64,000 nucleotides of DNA from Neisseria sp. 83E34 (GTDB taxonomy: Bacteria > Pseudomonadota > Gammaproteobacteria > Burkholderiales > Neisseriaceae): contig NZ_LGYH01000001.1 in the NCBI RefSeq assembly GCF_001308015.1, forward strand, positions 1 to 64,000. The letters are read 5' to 3'. The notes beneath the pieces were generated by a model. It had not been told where the DNA came from. It saw nothing but the letters and a program-made list of their open reading frames with translations, and made no database searches. A program made the translations under genes and the position numbers. Positions 11,301 to 19,894 of the stretch are shown here, one piece after another. Numbering within the stretch: position 1 is the first letter of the stretch; each line of letters starts with the position of its first letter.

Positions 11301-12497
11301 GAGCGTGAGCGTCATAAAGTACCTTATGGTGCCACTTTGTTGGTCAATGATGGTTCAGGCGTAAAAGCAGGCCAAACTTTGGCTACTTGGGATCCGCATA
11401 CCCGACCGATGATTACTGAGCATGAAGGCCGTGTGAAGTTTGAAAATATCGAAGAAGGTGTAACTGTTACCAAACAAACCGACGAAGTGACCGGCTTGTC
11501 TACTTTAGTGGTTATTGATGGTAAACGTCGTGCTTCCAGTGCTTCCAAATTATTGCGTCCAACGGTGAAACTGTTGGATGAGAATGGTGAGGAAGTGAAA
11601 ATCCCAGGTACGGAAACGTCTGTATCTATGGCATTCCCAGTGGGTGCGATTATTACCGTGCGTGAAGATCAGGAAGTGGGTAAAGGTGACGTGTTGGCGC
11701 GTATCCCGCAGGCTTCTTCGAAAACCCGTGATATTACCGGTGGTCTGCCGCGAGTAGCTGAGTTGTTTGAAGCGCGTGTACCAAAAGATGCCGGTATGCT
11801 GGCCGAAGTAACAGGTACTGTGTCGTTCGGTAAAGAAACCAAAGGCAAGCAGCGTCTGATTATCACTGATTTAGACGGTGTAGCATATGAAACGCTGATT
11901 TCTAAAGAGAAACAGATTTTGGTGCATGACGGCCAGGTGGTGAACCGGGGTGAAACCATTGTAGACGGTGCTGTAGACCCGCATGATATTTTGCGTTTGC
12001 AGGGAGTTGAGGCGCTGGCGCGTTATATTGTGCAAGAGGTACAGGAAGTTTACCGTCTGCAAGGTGTGAAGATTTCAGACAAGCATATTGAAGTTATTAT
12101 CCGTCAAATGCTGCGTCGCGTGAACATTGCCGATGCAGGTGAAACCGGCTTTATTCCTGGCGAGCAGGTAGAACGCGCCGATGTAATGCAAGCAAATGAA
12201 AAAGCAATTGCGGAAGGCAAGGAGCCTGCGCGCTTTGATAACATTCTGCTGGGCATTACCAAAGCGTCATTGTCGACCGATAGCTTTATCTCTGCCGCAT
12301 CGTTCCAAGAAACTACACGCGTGTTGACTGAGGCAGCCATCATGGGTAAACATGACGAATTGCGTGGTCTGAAAGAAAACGTTATTGTAGGCCGCCTGAT
12401 TCCTGCCGGTACCGGTTTGACCTACCATCGTACACGCCGTAATGAATGGGCTGAAGCTAATGAGGTTGAACAGACAGGTGAAGAAATACCAGAATAA
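8319..12497 (+). CDS. rpoC: DNA-directed RNA polymerase subunit beta'
   Basis: Beta' carries the active-site magnesium of RNA polymerase. AAGGAG precedes the ATG, and the protein starts [20 protein letters not shown]. The N-terminal zinc ribbon uses C73, C75, C88 and C91. The invariant [10 protein letters not shown] motif gives catalytic D463, D465 and D467. A second cysteine cluster (DDCGTSDG, later [15 protein letters not shown]) forms the other zinc site. The trigger-loop and jaw regions are intact. It has 1392 residues, by coincidence the same length as RpoB. A good terminator follows. Confidence 0.98.
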   Translation: MKALLDLFNPLQSGGMEEEFDAIKIGIASPETIRSWSYGEVKKPETINYRTFKPERDGLFCAKIFGPVKDYECLCGKYKRLKFKGVTCEKCGVEVTLSKVRRERMGHIELAAPIAHIWFLKSLPSRLGMVLDMTLRDIERVLYFEAFVVTDPGMTPLQRRQLLTEEDYYSKLEEYGDDFDAKMGAEGIRDLLRNLDIASEIELLRQELESTGSDTKIKKIAKRLKVLEAFQRSGMKLEWMIMDVLPVLPPDLRPLVPLDGGRFATSDLNDLYRRVINRNNRLKRLLELHAPDIIVRNEKRMLQEAVDSLLDNGRRGKAMTGANKRPLKSLADMIKGKGGRFRQNLLGKRVDYSGRSVITVGPYLRLHQCGLPKKMALELFKPFIFHKLELQGLASTVKAAKKLVEQEVPEVWDILEEVIREHPIMLNRAPTLHRLGIQAFEPILIEGKAIQLHPLVCAAFNADFDGDQMAVHVPLSLEAQMEARTLMLASNNVLSPANGEPIIVPSQDIVLGLYYMTRDKINGRGEGSLFADVKEVHRAYHTKQVELGTKITVRVREWVKNDEGEFEPVVNRYETTVGRALLSEILPKGLPFEYVNKALKKKEISKLINASFRLCGLRDTVIFADHLMYTGFALAAKGGISICVDDMEVPEQKATLLAEAQSEVKEIENQYRQGLVTNGERYNKVVDIWGRTGDKIAKAMMDNLSSQKVTDREGNEVDQESFNSIYMMADSGARGSAAQIKQLSGMRGLMAKPDGSIIETPITANFREGLTVLQYFISTHGARKGLADTALKTANSGYLTRRLVDVTQDLVVIEDDCGTSDGFVMKAVVQGGDVIEPLRDRILGRVTAADVVDPSSGETLVEVGTLLSEQLVDLIDNSGVDEVKVRTPITCKTRYGLCAKCYGRDLARGKLVNAGEAVGVIAAQSIGEPGTQLTMRTFHIGGAASRAAAASQVEAKSNGTARFNSQMRYVMNNKGELIVIGRSSEVVIHDEIGRERERHKVPYGATLLVNDGSGVKAGQTLATWDPHTRPMITEHEGRVKFENIEEGVTVTKQTDEVTGLSTLVVIDGKRRASSASKLLRPTVKLLDENGEEVKIPGTETSVSMAFPVGAIITVREDQEVGKGDVLARIPQASSKTRDITGGLPRVAELFEARVPKDAGMLAEVTGTVSFGKETKGKQRLIITDLDGVAYETLISKEKQILVHDGQVVNRGETIVDGAVDPHDILRLQGVEALARYIVQEVQEVYRLQGVKISDKHIEVIIRQMLRRVNIADAGETGFIPGEQVERADVMQANEKAIAEGKEPARFDNILLGITKASLSTDSFISAASFQETTRVLTEAAIMGKHDELRGLKENVIVGRLIPAGTGLTYHRTRRNEWAEANEVEQTGEEIPE

Positions 12498-12527
12498 ATT
12501 CTGATATTTCTAAGCTTGGTTAAAGAA

Positions 12528-12563
12528 CCGTCGACTGATTATAGTTGGCGGTTTTGTTTTTCA
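12528..12563 (+). terminator. Rho-independent terminator of the rpl-rpo operon
   Basis: ACCGTCGAC (12528-12536) pairs with GTTGGCGGT (12545-12553), followed by TTTTGTTTTT. A near-DUS, TTCAGACAGGCC (11 of 12), overlaps the tail. The spacer to aceK beyond this holds an AATAGTA/TACTATT inverted repeat (12717-12739) and a weak promoter candidate, TTGAAT (12663) to TATTAA (12687). Confidence 0.85.
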
Positions 12564-12792
12564 GACAGGCCTTGTATGAGGTTCTTGCACAAGATTCGAA
12601 AAAGTCATAAGGTTATATGTAACCGTAAAGATTAAATTCCGCGCCAAGTTGGTTTATCTGACTTGAATAGTGCGTCTATTATCTTGTATTAATTTATTAT
12701 GAGTTTCACCGTATAAAATAGTAATAAATCCGTACTATTCACGCTATATGGTTACAAAAACAAAAAAGCAATAATGATATAAAGGAAAAATA

Positions 12793-14559
12793 ATGAGTAA
12801 ACGTGAAACCGCTCGTGCTGTGGCCGAGACCATGCTGGCAGGCTTTAACCGCCACTACACACTTTATCGTGAAGCGTCTGCGCGGGCGAAAGGCTTATTT
12901 GAAGCCGCTGATTGGAAAGGAATACAGGAATTGGTTGCTTTGCGCATCCAAATGTATGATAACCGTGTTGCTGAAGCAGTGGATGTGCTGCGTGGGCAAT
13001 ACAATGCGGGTAATTTGCCGGATGAAGTTTGGGCGGCAGCAAAAAAAGAATATATAGCCTTATTGATTGATCACAAACAACCTGAATTGGCAGAAACATT
13101 TTTCAATTCAGTATCAACTAAACTGCTTGCCAAAGAATATTTCAACAATCAATTTATTTTTGTAAAGCCCGCAACCAGTACAGAGTTCATTGATTCGGAA
13201 GAACCGATTTTTCAATCTTTTTATCCCGATATACAAGGTTTGCGAGGCTGCCTGCGTAAAATCCTGCATCATTTTAACTGGAAGGTGCCATTTGAGAACA
13301 TGAAGCAAGATATTAGCGGTATCTTGCATGCAGCAAAGAATTATTTAAAAGAAGAGTGGCCGCCAAAAGAATTAAATCTACATATTCAAGTATTGAACTC
13401 TGCATTTTACCGTAATAAGTCTGCTTATATCTTTGGGATGATTATTAATGGTAGCAGTAAGCATCCGTTTGCATTGGCTGTGGTGCATAATGGGCAGGAA
13501 CAACTGCAGATTGATGCGGCTTTGTTTGACCCTCAGCAGATTTCTGTACTTTTCTCGTTTGCGCGTGCCTATTTTTTGGTGGATATGCCAGTACCCAGTG
13601 GGTATGTGGGTTTCTTGCGTGAAATGCTGCCTATGCGTTCAAATGGGGATTTTTACACATTGGTTGGTTTACATAAGCAAGGTAAAAACATTTTCTGGCG
13701 CGAATTTACCCGCCATTTGAGCAATTCGCAAGATAAATTTATTCTCGCTCCCGGCATTAAAGGCTTGGTAATGAGCGTATTTACGTTACCTTCTTTTCCA
13801 TATGTATTCAAAGTGATCAAAGACACGTTCGGACCCAATAAGGATTTTGATCGGGAATACGTGCGTCAAAAATACCTTTTAGTGAAAAAACATGATAGGG
13901 TAGGGCGAATGGCTGACACATTGGAGTTTTCCGATGTGGCGCTGCCGAAAAACCGCTGTGATGAAGCATTTTTAGAAGAGATGCGTACACTCGCCCCCAG
14001 CCAGATAGAAGAAACCGATGATTTGGTAGTGATTAAGCATGTTTATATCGAATATCGCTTGAAGCCGCTCAACCTTTTTATGCAAAAAGCTTCACCTGAA
14101 GAAAAAGCAGCAGCTGTTATTGACTATGGTTTTGCTTTAAAAGAGTTGGCTAGTGCCAATATTTTTCCGGGTGATATGTTGTATAAAAACTTTGGTATGA
14201 CTCGTTTCGGACGCGTGATTTTCTATGATTATGATGAAATCGAATATATGACGGACTGTAATTTCCGTAAAATTCCTCCTGCACCGAACCCTGAATATGA
14301 AATGTCGGGGGAAGTATGGTATCCGGTAAATAAAGGTGATGTGTTTCCTGAAGAATTTGCACCGTTTTTACTTGGCGAGCCAGACGTACGGCAGGTGTTT
14401 TTACAACATCATAAAGACTTGCTTACCCCCGAATTTTGGCAAGGTAAGAAAGACCGTTTGATGAAAGGAGAATTGGATGATTTTTATCCGTATCCACAGT
14501 CATTGCGTTTCCGACCAGGAAAAACAGAAGTAGGTTTGGTGGATCGTACAGACGTTTGA
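12793..14559 (+). CDS. aceK: Isocitrate dehydrogenase kinase/phosphatase
   Basis: AceK reversibly phosphorylates isocitrate dehydrogenase and so sets flux between the TCA cycle and the glyoxylate bypass; one active site does both reactions. The 588-residue protein has the family length. It has an alpha-helical regulatory half, then the kinase-like half starting near residue 318 with LAPGIKGLVMSVF (ATP loop) and FKVIKDTFGPNK. Later come DYGFALKELASANIFPGDML and the acidic metal-binding stretch FYDYDEIEYM. AAAGGA precedes the ATG. No aceA or aceB lies nearby, so it stands alone in the window. Confidence 0.93.
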   Translation: MSKRETARAVAETMLAGFNRHYTLYREASARAKGLFEAADWKGIQELVALRIQMYDNRVAEAVDVLRGQYNAGNLPDEVWAAAKKEYIALLIDHKQPELAETFFNSVSTKLLAKEYFNNQFIFVKPATSTEFIDSEEPIFQSFYPDIQGLRGCLRKILHHFNWKVPFENMKQDISGILHAAKNYLKEEWPPKELNLHIQVLNSAFYRNKSAYIFGMIINGSSKHPFALAVVHNGQEQLQIDAALFDPQQISVLFSFARAYFLVDMPVPSGYVGFLREMLPMRSNGDFYTLVGLHKQGKNIFWREFTRHLSNSQDKFILAPGIKGLVMSVFTLPSFPYVFKVIKDTFGPNKDFDREYVRQKYLLVKKHDRVGRMADTLEFSDVALPKNRCDEAFLEEMRTLAPSQIEETDDLVVIKHVYIEYRLKPLNLFMQKASPEEKAAAVIDYGFALKELASANIFPGDMLYKNFGMTRFGRVIFYDYDEIEYMTDCNFRKIPPAPNPEYEMSGEVWYPVNKGDVFPEEFAPFLLGEPDVRQVFLQHHKDLLTPEFWQGKKDRLMKGELDDFYPYPQSLRFRPGKTEVGLVDRTDV

Positions 14560-14582
14560 TGTTTTTAATGTTATATAGAAAA

Positions 14583-14610
14583 TGCCTGTCTGAACGTTTT
14601 CAGACAGGCA
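14583..14610. terminator. Inverted DUS pair between convergent aceK and RTX gene
   Basis: TGCCTGTCTGAA (14583-14594) and TTCAGACAGGCA (14599-14610) form a 12-bp stem with a 4-nt loop and T-rich flanks. It can end transcription from both convergent genes. Confidence 0.8.
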
Positions 14611-14650
14611 TTGTTTCTAAGCTATCAATATAGATTGATATAAAAGCGGC

Positions 14651-15877
14651 TTAGCAGCAAATTTGAGATTGTATTTGGATTTGCTCTTGGATAGAGTTTG
14701 ACAAACCGGTATCAGCGCAAGAGTAGCAGTTAACTGCATCAGCGATTTGTTTGGCATTCCAAGTTACATTGCTATCGGTAAACACGAACTCTTCGATTTG
14801 GAATTGGCTGCCTTTAAACCAGTTGTTGATGGTTACGCTGTCTTCAGAAGTTTTGCCGCCATCTTCCGCTTGGCTGGCAATATTGATCAACAGGTCGTTA
14901 CCAACACGCTCAAAGCACAGATCTGAAGCGGTAATGTCACCGTTGAATTGAAGGATATCTTTGTGCTCAGGATTGGTGTCACAGTCATAAATCACATCGT
15001 TATCGAAGCCGCGTGCAAATACATATGTGTCACAACCTTCACCACCATTTAGGATATCGCAGCCTGCGCCGCCGTTTAGGAAGTCGTTACCTTTGCCGCC
15101 CACGAGAATGTCATTACCTGCATGACCGTAAAGGTTGTCGTTACCTTCCAATGATTTCAGGAAGTTGTGACCATCATTACCGTGTAATACGTTGTTCAAC
15201 TTGTTACCGATGGCAGACAGGTTGTTATCAGTCAGCAAGCTGATATTTTCAACATTGCTGGGTGCCGCAATATTTACACTGCTCAGAATAGTGTCATTGC
15301 CTTCATTTGCTTTTTCGATAACAACATCGCATTGGTTATCAACATAATAAGTATCGTCACCTTTGCCGCCGATCATGATGTCGTGACCAGACTCTCCATC
15401 AAGAATATCATTGCCTTTTTTGGCGATAATGATGTCATTGCCTTTGCCGGTAGAAATATCATCATCTTTGTCGGTGCCGTAAACGATGTCGTTTTTGTCT
15501 GAGGGAACTTTGCTTTGTGGCTCGAAATACCAGCCTTTTTTGGTGTCCCAGCACCAAGAACCTTTGATTTGTTTGCCGTAACCGCAATCCCAGCCTTTGC
15601 CGTAACTCCAGCCTTTGCCATAGCCAAAATCTTTACCACCCCAGCATTTTATATTACAAGAATCCTTGCTGTATCCCCAGCTTTTGCCGAAGTCTTTACC
15701 CCAACCTTTACCATAGTAGGAATCTTTTTCATAACTACAGCCTTTGCTAAAGAAATCTTTGCTGTAACCCCAGCTTTTACCCCAGCCGCCTTTGTGGCCA
15801 TAGCTATGGCTTGTGTGCCATTTTTGACCGCCTTTAGGCAGGCAATATCCGTAAAAACCTTTAAAGCCGTATGACAT
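14651..15877 (-). CDS. Cysteine-rich RTX protein with Gly/Trp/Tyr/Lys-rich N-terminus
   Basis: A 408-residue protein in two parts. Residues 1-118 are low-complexity, dominated by G, K, Y, W, S and C, with GKSWGYSKD repeated at 33-41 and 64-72; I recognise no family for this part. Residues 130-290 hold calcium-binding RTX nonapeptides (GKGNDIIIAKKGNDILDG, GHAGNDILVGGKGNDFLNGG), interrupted by a spacer (VVIEKANEGNDTILSSVN). Residues 300-380 resemble the haemolysin-type C-terminal domain (INNWFKGSQFQIEEFVF). No signal peptide is visible, so type I secretion is inferred. It has 15 cysteines, including C273 and C282 inside RTX repeats and a terminal CC. RTX proteins normally have almost none. A Fur-like palindrome lies upstream. 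The function is unknown. Confidence 0.85.
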   Translation of the reverse strand: MSYGFKGFYGYCLPKGGQKWHTSHSYGHKGGWGKSWGYSKDFFSKGCSYEKDSYYGKGWGKDFGKSWGYSKDSCNIKCWGGKDFGYGKGWSYGKGWDCGYGKQIKGSWCWDTKKGWYFEPQSKVPSDKNDIVYGTDKDDDISTGKGNDIIIAKKGNDILDGESGHDIMIGGKGDDTYYVDNQCDVVIEKANEGNDTILSSVNIAAPSNVENISLLTDNNLSAIGNKLNNVLHGNDGHNFLKSLEGNDNLYGHAGNDILVGGKGNDFLNGGAGCDILNGGEGCDTYVFARGFDNDVIYDCDTNPEHKDILQFNGDITASDLCFERVGNDLLINIASQAEDGGKTSEDSVTINNWFKGSQFQIEEFVFTDSNVTWNAKQIADAVNCYSCADTGLSNSIQEQIQIQSQICC

Positions 15878-16348
15878 TGTATTAACCTCCGAAATTGATA
15901 TTTTAAAATTGCCTTAAAAATAATGATAAAAATCATTAGAAATCGTGTGTAAAGGCAATGTTTATATTAACTAATGCGGAGAGAATAAATATGTTTTTAC
16001 GAAACGTGGCCTATTAATAGAACAAACGGTATATTGATAATGATTTGTCATGGTTTTTATACAACAGTTTAAAATATATTAGTTTTAAAACTAAAAATAT
16101 TCATTTTGGCTAATTTGACTTGTAACAATATGGATATGATATTATTATAATTATTATGAATATTTATTGATATATAGTAACGTTTGTTTTTTTTATTGGT
16201 GAGGATGTCAATATACGTCGAGAAATGAAAATGTTAAAAAAAGAATTAATATTTTTATACGATTAGATAGAATTTTTAAAATAATAACAAAACAGGGTAT
16301 TGTAATTGAATGAACACGTCAGCGCAAACAAACGCTCAAGCAGCTTAG
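15878..16348. other. AT-rich regulatory spacer upstream of RTX gene
   Basis: This 471-bp gene-free stretch is much more AT-rich than its surroundings. It contains the Fur-like palindrome (15919-15939), a perfect Fur half-site GATAATGAT (16036-16044), and a perfect 16-bp palindrome TTAGTTTTAAAACTAA (16079-16094). I found no coding potential. It contains no DUS, which suggests it is not ordinary core spacer. Confidence 0.6.
15919..15939. promoter_or_regulatory. Candidate Fur box of the RTX gene
   Basis: TAATGAT (15921-15927) and ATCATTA (15932-15938) form a perfect inverted repeat around AAAA, 42-62 bp upstream of the RTX start codon. The arms match the halves of the consensus GATAATGATAATCATTATC, but the spacing is wider than in the classical 19-mer, so binding is uncertain. 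Confidence 0.5.
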
Positions 16349-17518
16349 TTATAGGCTATGATTATTCGAACTTCGAACTTCTTTTAACACGGCTTCAGCA
16401 GCAAGCTTGGCCGTATCTTTTCGCAATAATTCGTGTAAATGATAAAAATCAGCTCTAAGGGATGCAATACGTTCTGGAGATTCGTACCAATCAGAGGCCG
16501 CTAATGCAATAAACTCAGGTTTGGCCATTTCTTGCATGAGTTCGGGCACGGCTTCTTTGTTGAGTAAAATGTTGGGTAAACCGACATGAGGCACTTTAAT
16601 TTGAGGGCGCACATAGGCATATGTAAGCGGGGAGATTTTATAACTGATAACCATCGGTCGTTTGCACAACGCTACTTCCAAAGTTGCCGTACCGCTGGTA
16701 ACGATAACTACATCTGCTGCAATCGCGGCCAGAGTAGCATTACCTTCAGTCATTAATACATCAAGTTGGCTGAAATCAGGTTTCGCCAACAGGAGCTTTA
16801 GGCGGCGGCGAGTGGCTTCTGTGGCAGCAGGTAATACAAAGCGGGCTAATGGGTAATGTTGTTGCAGAAGGCGGGCTGCTTCTAAAAAAACGGGTGCCAT
16901 ATAATCGATTTCACTGACACGGCTGCCCGGTAATAATGCGAATACGGGAATTTCTCTGGGTATGCCTAATGAGTCGCGAGCAGAGTTTTTGTCTGTCTCC
17001 ATTGGCATGGTTTCGGCCAGAGGATGACCGACAAATTCAGCCTGCCCTCCGGCTTCGGTATAAAGCTGGGGCTCCATTGGAAACAGGCAGAGCACTTTAT
17101 TGGTTTGCTTAACGATTTTGTTGACCCGTTTACGCCGCCATGCCCAAACTGAAGGGCTGACATAATGAATTGTGGGAATGCCTGCTTGCTTGAGTTTGGC
17201 TTCTACGCCTAAGTTAAAATCCGGAGCGTCAATGCCTACAAAAACATCGGGTTTTAATGCCAGCATTTGTTTTATTAAACCTTTGCGGATTTTTAAAATT
17301 TCAGGCAGGCGTTTGACTACTTCGGCGAACCCTCGAACGGCTAGTTTTTCTTGCTCATAAAGACTGTTAAAGCCCAGGGCTATCATTTTAGGGCCGCCTA
17401 TGCCGATAAAGCGTGCATTGGGATAACGTTGCTGAATAGCTTCGATTAAATGTGCGCCAAGTAGATCGCCGGAAGCTTCTCCGGCGCACATAGCAATAGT
17501 AAGAGAAGTAGATGTCAT
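16349..17518 (-). CDS. lpxB: Lipid-A-disaccharide synthase
   Basis: LpxB joins UDP-2,3-diacylglucosamine and lipid X to make the lipid A disaccharide at the inner membrane. The protein reads MTSTSLTIAMCAGEASGDLLG, with the conserved N-terminal GEASGD, then IGIGGPKM, VGIDAPDFN and the nucleotide-sugar region LLPGSRVSEI and TSGTATLEVAL. A start at 17518 gives 389 residues; an in-frame ATG at 17548 would add ten, and neither has a strong ribosome-binding site. It follows the acyltransferase gene by 64 bp and probably shares its message. Confidence 0.95.
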   Translation of the reverse strand: MTSTSLTIAMCAGEASGDLLGAHLIEAIQQRYPNARFIGIGGPKMIALGFNSLYEQEKLAVRGFAEVVKRLPEILKIRKGLIKQMLALKPDVFVGIDAPDFNLGVEAKLKQAGIPTIHYVSPSVWAWRRKRVNKIVKQTNKVLCLFPMEPQLYTEAGGQAEFVGHPLAETMPMETDKNSARDSLGIPREIPVFALLPGSRVSEIDYMAPVFLEAARLLQQHYPLARFVLPAATEATRRRLKLLLAKPDFSQLDVLMTEGNATLAAIAADVVIVTSGTATLEVALCKRPMVISYKISPLTYAYVRPQIKVPHVGLPNILLNKEAVPELMQEMAKPEFIALAASDWYESPERIASLRADFYHLHELLRKDTAKLAAEAVLKEVRSSNNHSL

Positions 17519-17582
17519 GAAGTAGGGCTGTATTTTAAAATGCGGCAACGCAGATCAATGGATGATATCTTGATTTTATTAT

Positions 17583-18239
17583 TTATCGTTTTAGGGATTT
17601 GGCAGGAACACCGATAGCCGTAGTTTCGTCAGGTAAGTTACCAAGTACTACAGCTCCCGCGCCGACGATACAATGATTGCCGATTGTGCTGCCTTCCCGT
17701 GTGCAACTTCCGATTCCCATCCAGCTAAAATTGCCAACCCGAGTGTTACCGGCTAAACGCGCTCCGGGGCTGATATGGACAAAGTCTCCTAAAATGCTGT
17801 CGTGATCCACAGAGGCGGCCGTGTTGATGATGGCACCTTTACCGATTTTTGCATCGGCATTAACCACCGCTTGGGCAAAAAATACGCTGCCTTCGCTGAT
17901 TTCGGCAAATTTGCTGATTACGGCACTGGGATGGCATAAACAGGGCAGGGTGAATCCTAGTTTTTTCACAAGATTGAACATTCTGCCGCGGACGATATTG
18001 TCGCCAATGGCAACAACAGCATCATATTCATCGGGATGGATACTTTTTCCTAACAGACTGCTGTCGCCCAATAACGGAATACCCATAAATTCGGTTTCAT
18101 TATCGTTGAAGTCGTCGATAAACACGATTTCCGACCACTTCTGCATTAATAGGGCGGTATCCATCACCACTTTAGCGTGTCCGCCGGCGCCGAGAATAAC
18201 CAGTTTTTTTTGGGAGGAGGAGGCTGAGGTATCCGTCAT
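17583..18239 (-). CDS. NeuD/PglD-like sugar O- or N-acyltransferase
   Basis: A 218-residue left-handed beta-helix acyltransferase. The N-terminus KKLVILGAGGHAKVVMDTA is the nucleotide-sugar-binding fold of the NeuD/PglD family. From about residue 105, hexapeptide repeats (AKIGKGAIINTAASVDHD, ILGDFVHISPGARLAGN) lead to GAGAVVLGNLPDETTAIGVPAK. The His in SVDHD is the probable catalytic base. In neisseriae a related domain acetylates the pilin-glycan sugar precursor. Here the gene stands between lpxA and lpxB, so a lipooligosaccharide or glycan role is possible. The substrate cannot be read from sequence. Confidence 0.8.
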   Translation of the reverse strand: MTDTSASSSQKKLVILGAGGHAKVVMDTALLMQKWSEIVFIDDFNDNETEFMGIPLLGDSSLLGKSIHPDEYDAVVAIGDNIVRGRMFNLVKKLGFTLPCLCHPSAVISKFAEISEGSVFFAQAVVNADAKIGKGAIINTAASVDHDSILGDFVHISPGARLAGNTRVGNFSWMGIGSCTREGSTIGNHCIVGAGAVVLGNLPDETTAIGVPAKSLKR

Positions 18240-18549
18240 GGGTGCAATCCTTAAGTTGTCATTATTAGTTTGTTAGGAATGGTTGTTGATATGTTTAAAC
18301 GGTGTGACGGACAGAAAGTCATCCGGTTATTTAGATGCTAATGGGAAATTATGCTATATGGGATTTTAGCTTATCTATACTGTTTATGAACAACCAATAG
18401 TCATTACATTAATATGATTATCTTATTTTATAAAGACATTTTCCTGAATGGATAGTTTATTTTTTTTAGAAAAATTATGTATGTTTTAGTTTGTGGCCTG
18501 TCTGAAACAATCAGTTTGTTTTCAGACAGGCATTAATCATGATGCTAGG
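18240..18549. other. AT-rich spacer between acyltransferase gene and lpxA
   Basis: A 310-bp stretch without a credible gene. Its only clear structure is the DUS pair at 18495-18532; the rest is AT-rich and could hold the promoter of the acyltransferase-lpxB unit. I could not identify a convincing -35/-10 pair. Confidence 0.5.
18495..18532. terminator. Inverted DUS pair after lpxA
   Basis: GGCCTGTCTGAA (11 of 12, 18495-18506) and TTCAGACAGGCA (18521-18532) form a hairpin 18 bp downstream of the lpxA stop. It probably separates lpxA transcripts from the acyltransferase-lpxB unit. Confidence 0.65.
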
Positions 18550-19326
18550 TCAGCGCACAATTCCCCGGGTTGATTGCTCAAAGAATGGCTTGAATACATG
18601 CAGTTCAGGCTCGGTATCGCTTAACTCCATCACTTGCTGTTTGGCTTCTTCGAAACTTAAACCTTGGCGGTAAATCAGTTTGTAGATATTTTTGACATTG
18701 GCGATCTGTTCTGGCGTGAATCCACGGCGTCGCATGCCTTCGGTATTGAGACCTGCCGGTTCGGCACGATAGCCTGCTGCCATCACGTAGGGCGGTACGT
18801 CTTTGTGCACGCCTGCGGCAAACGCTGTCATGGCATGGTTGCCGATAATGCAAAATTGGAATACGAGTGTGTAGCCTCCGAGAATAACCCAATCGCCAAT
18901 GGTAACGTGGCCTGCCAGTGATGCATTATTGGCAAAAATAGTATGGTTACCGATAACACAGTCGTGGGCAATGTGAACGTAAGCCATCAACCAGTTGTCA
19001 TCACCTATTCGGGTCTCACCTATACCGGTAACGGTGCCGGTATTGAAAGTTGTGAATTCACGGATGGTGTTGCCTTTGCCGATAATCAGCCGTGTAGGTT
19101 CATCTTGATATTTTTTATCTTGGGGTTGTGCGCCAAGCGAGGCAAATTGGAAAATCCTATTATTTTCGCCGATAGTAGTATGCCCTTCGATAACCGTATG
19201 CGGGCCGATTTCAGTTCCGGCGCCAATTTGTACATTAGGGCCGATGATGGTATAAGGCCCAACTTTGACGCTGCTGTCCAGCTCTGCTTTGGGATCGATA
19301 ATGGCAGTAGGGTGAATCAAACTCAT
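18550..19326 (-). CDS. lpxA: UDP-N-acetylglucosamine acyltransferase
   Basis: LpxA catalyses the first step of lipid A synthesis, moving a hydroxyacyl chain from ACP to UDP-GlcNAc. The 258-residue protein starts [20 protein letters not shown] and consists of hexapeptide repeats ([23 protein letters not shown]). The catalytic His lies in [15 protein letters not shown]. The C-terminal helical part includes [17 protein letters not shown]. It lies 61 bp after fabZ in the lpxD-fabZ-lpxA order standard for Gram-negatives. Confidence 0.97.
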   Translation of the reverse strand: MSLIHPTAIIDPKAELDSSVKVGPYTIIGPNVQIGAGTEIGPHTVIEGHTTIGENNRIFQFASLGAQPQDKKYQDEPTRLIIGKGNTIREFTTFNTGTVTGIGETRIGDDNWLMAYVHIAHDCVIGNHTIFANNASLAGHVTIGDWVILGGYTLVFQFCIIGNHAMTAFAAGVHKDVPPYVMAAGYRAEPAGLNTEGMRRRGFTPEQIANVKNIYKLIYRQGLSFEEAKQQVMELSDTEPELHVFKPFFEQSTRGIVR

Positions 19327-19350
19327 GGCTGCTTTCTTTATTGGAGGAAA

Positions 19351-19376
19351 TGCCTGTCTGAAAATTCAGACAGGCA
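19351..19376. terminator. Inverted DUS pair between fabZ and lpxA
   Basis: TGCCTGTCTGAA (19351-19362) and TTCAGACAGGCA (19365-19376) are separated by only 2 nt. The hairpin lies within the lpx operon, so it may attenuate rather than stop transcription. Confidence 0.55.
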
Positions 19377-19387
19377 TAGTTGATCGG

Positions 19388-19846
19388 CTATTCAACAATA
19401 CGTTGGGCGCACATGATTTGTGCTTCTACTGCAAGTTGGCCGTCTATTTTGGCAACGGCATTGAATTTACCGATACCGCGTTTATGCGCCAAAAGTTCGA
19501 CTTCAAAAACAAGCTGGTCTCCGGGGATAACCTGGCGTTTGAAGCGTACATTATCCAAGCCTGCGAAAAGGGTAATTTCACCTTCTTTGCGTTGGGTGCT
19601 GCCTTGGGAAAGTACCGCTAACACACCGCAAGCTTGTGCCATGGCTTCAATAATCAATACGCCGGGCATAACGGGCGATTCGGGAAAGTGGCCTTGGAAA
19701 AACGATTCATTGAAAGAAACGTTTTTAATGGCTGTGAGTGATTTCCCGGGTTCCGCTGCAATCACGCGATCCAATAATAAAAAAGGAAAGCGGTGCGGTA
19801 ATAAGTTTTGAATTTCACGAACTTCAATCGGTAATTTGATTTCCAT
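19388..19846 (-). CDS. fabZ: 3-hydroxyacyl-ACP dehydratase
   Basis: FabZ dehydrates 3-hydroxyacyl-ACP in fatty-acid elongation and competes with LpxA and LpxD for the same substrate. The 152-residue hot-dog-fold protein starts MEIKLPIEVREIQNLLPHRF. It carries PHRFPFLLLDRV and the catalytic segment GHFPESPVMPGVLIIEAMAQA, with active-site His and Glu. It sits 48 bp after lpxD, which helps balance phospholipid and lipid A synthesis. Confidence 0.97.
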   Translation of the reverse strand: MEIKLPIEVREIQNLLPHRFPFLLLDRVIAAEPGKSLTAIKNVSFNESFFQGHFPESPVMPGVLIIEAMAQACGVLAVLSQGSTQRKEGEITLFAGLDNVRFKRQVIPGDQLVFEVELLAHKRGIGKFNAVAKIDGQLAVEAQIMCAQRIVE

Positions 19847-19894
19847 TTTTTTATTGTCCTAAAGTATGGGCGGTCTGTTGAAAGGCGGCCGGTT

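Noticed and set aside
12691-12740. Inverted repeat AATAGTA/TACTATT before aceK as a regulator site
   Set aside because: The arms are only 7 bp and AT-rich, in AT-rich DNA, and match no operator I know. Mentioned only in passing.
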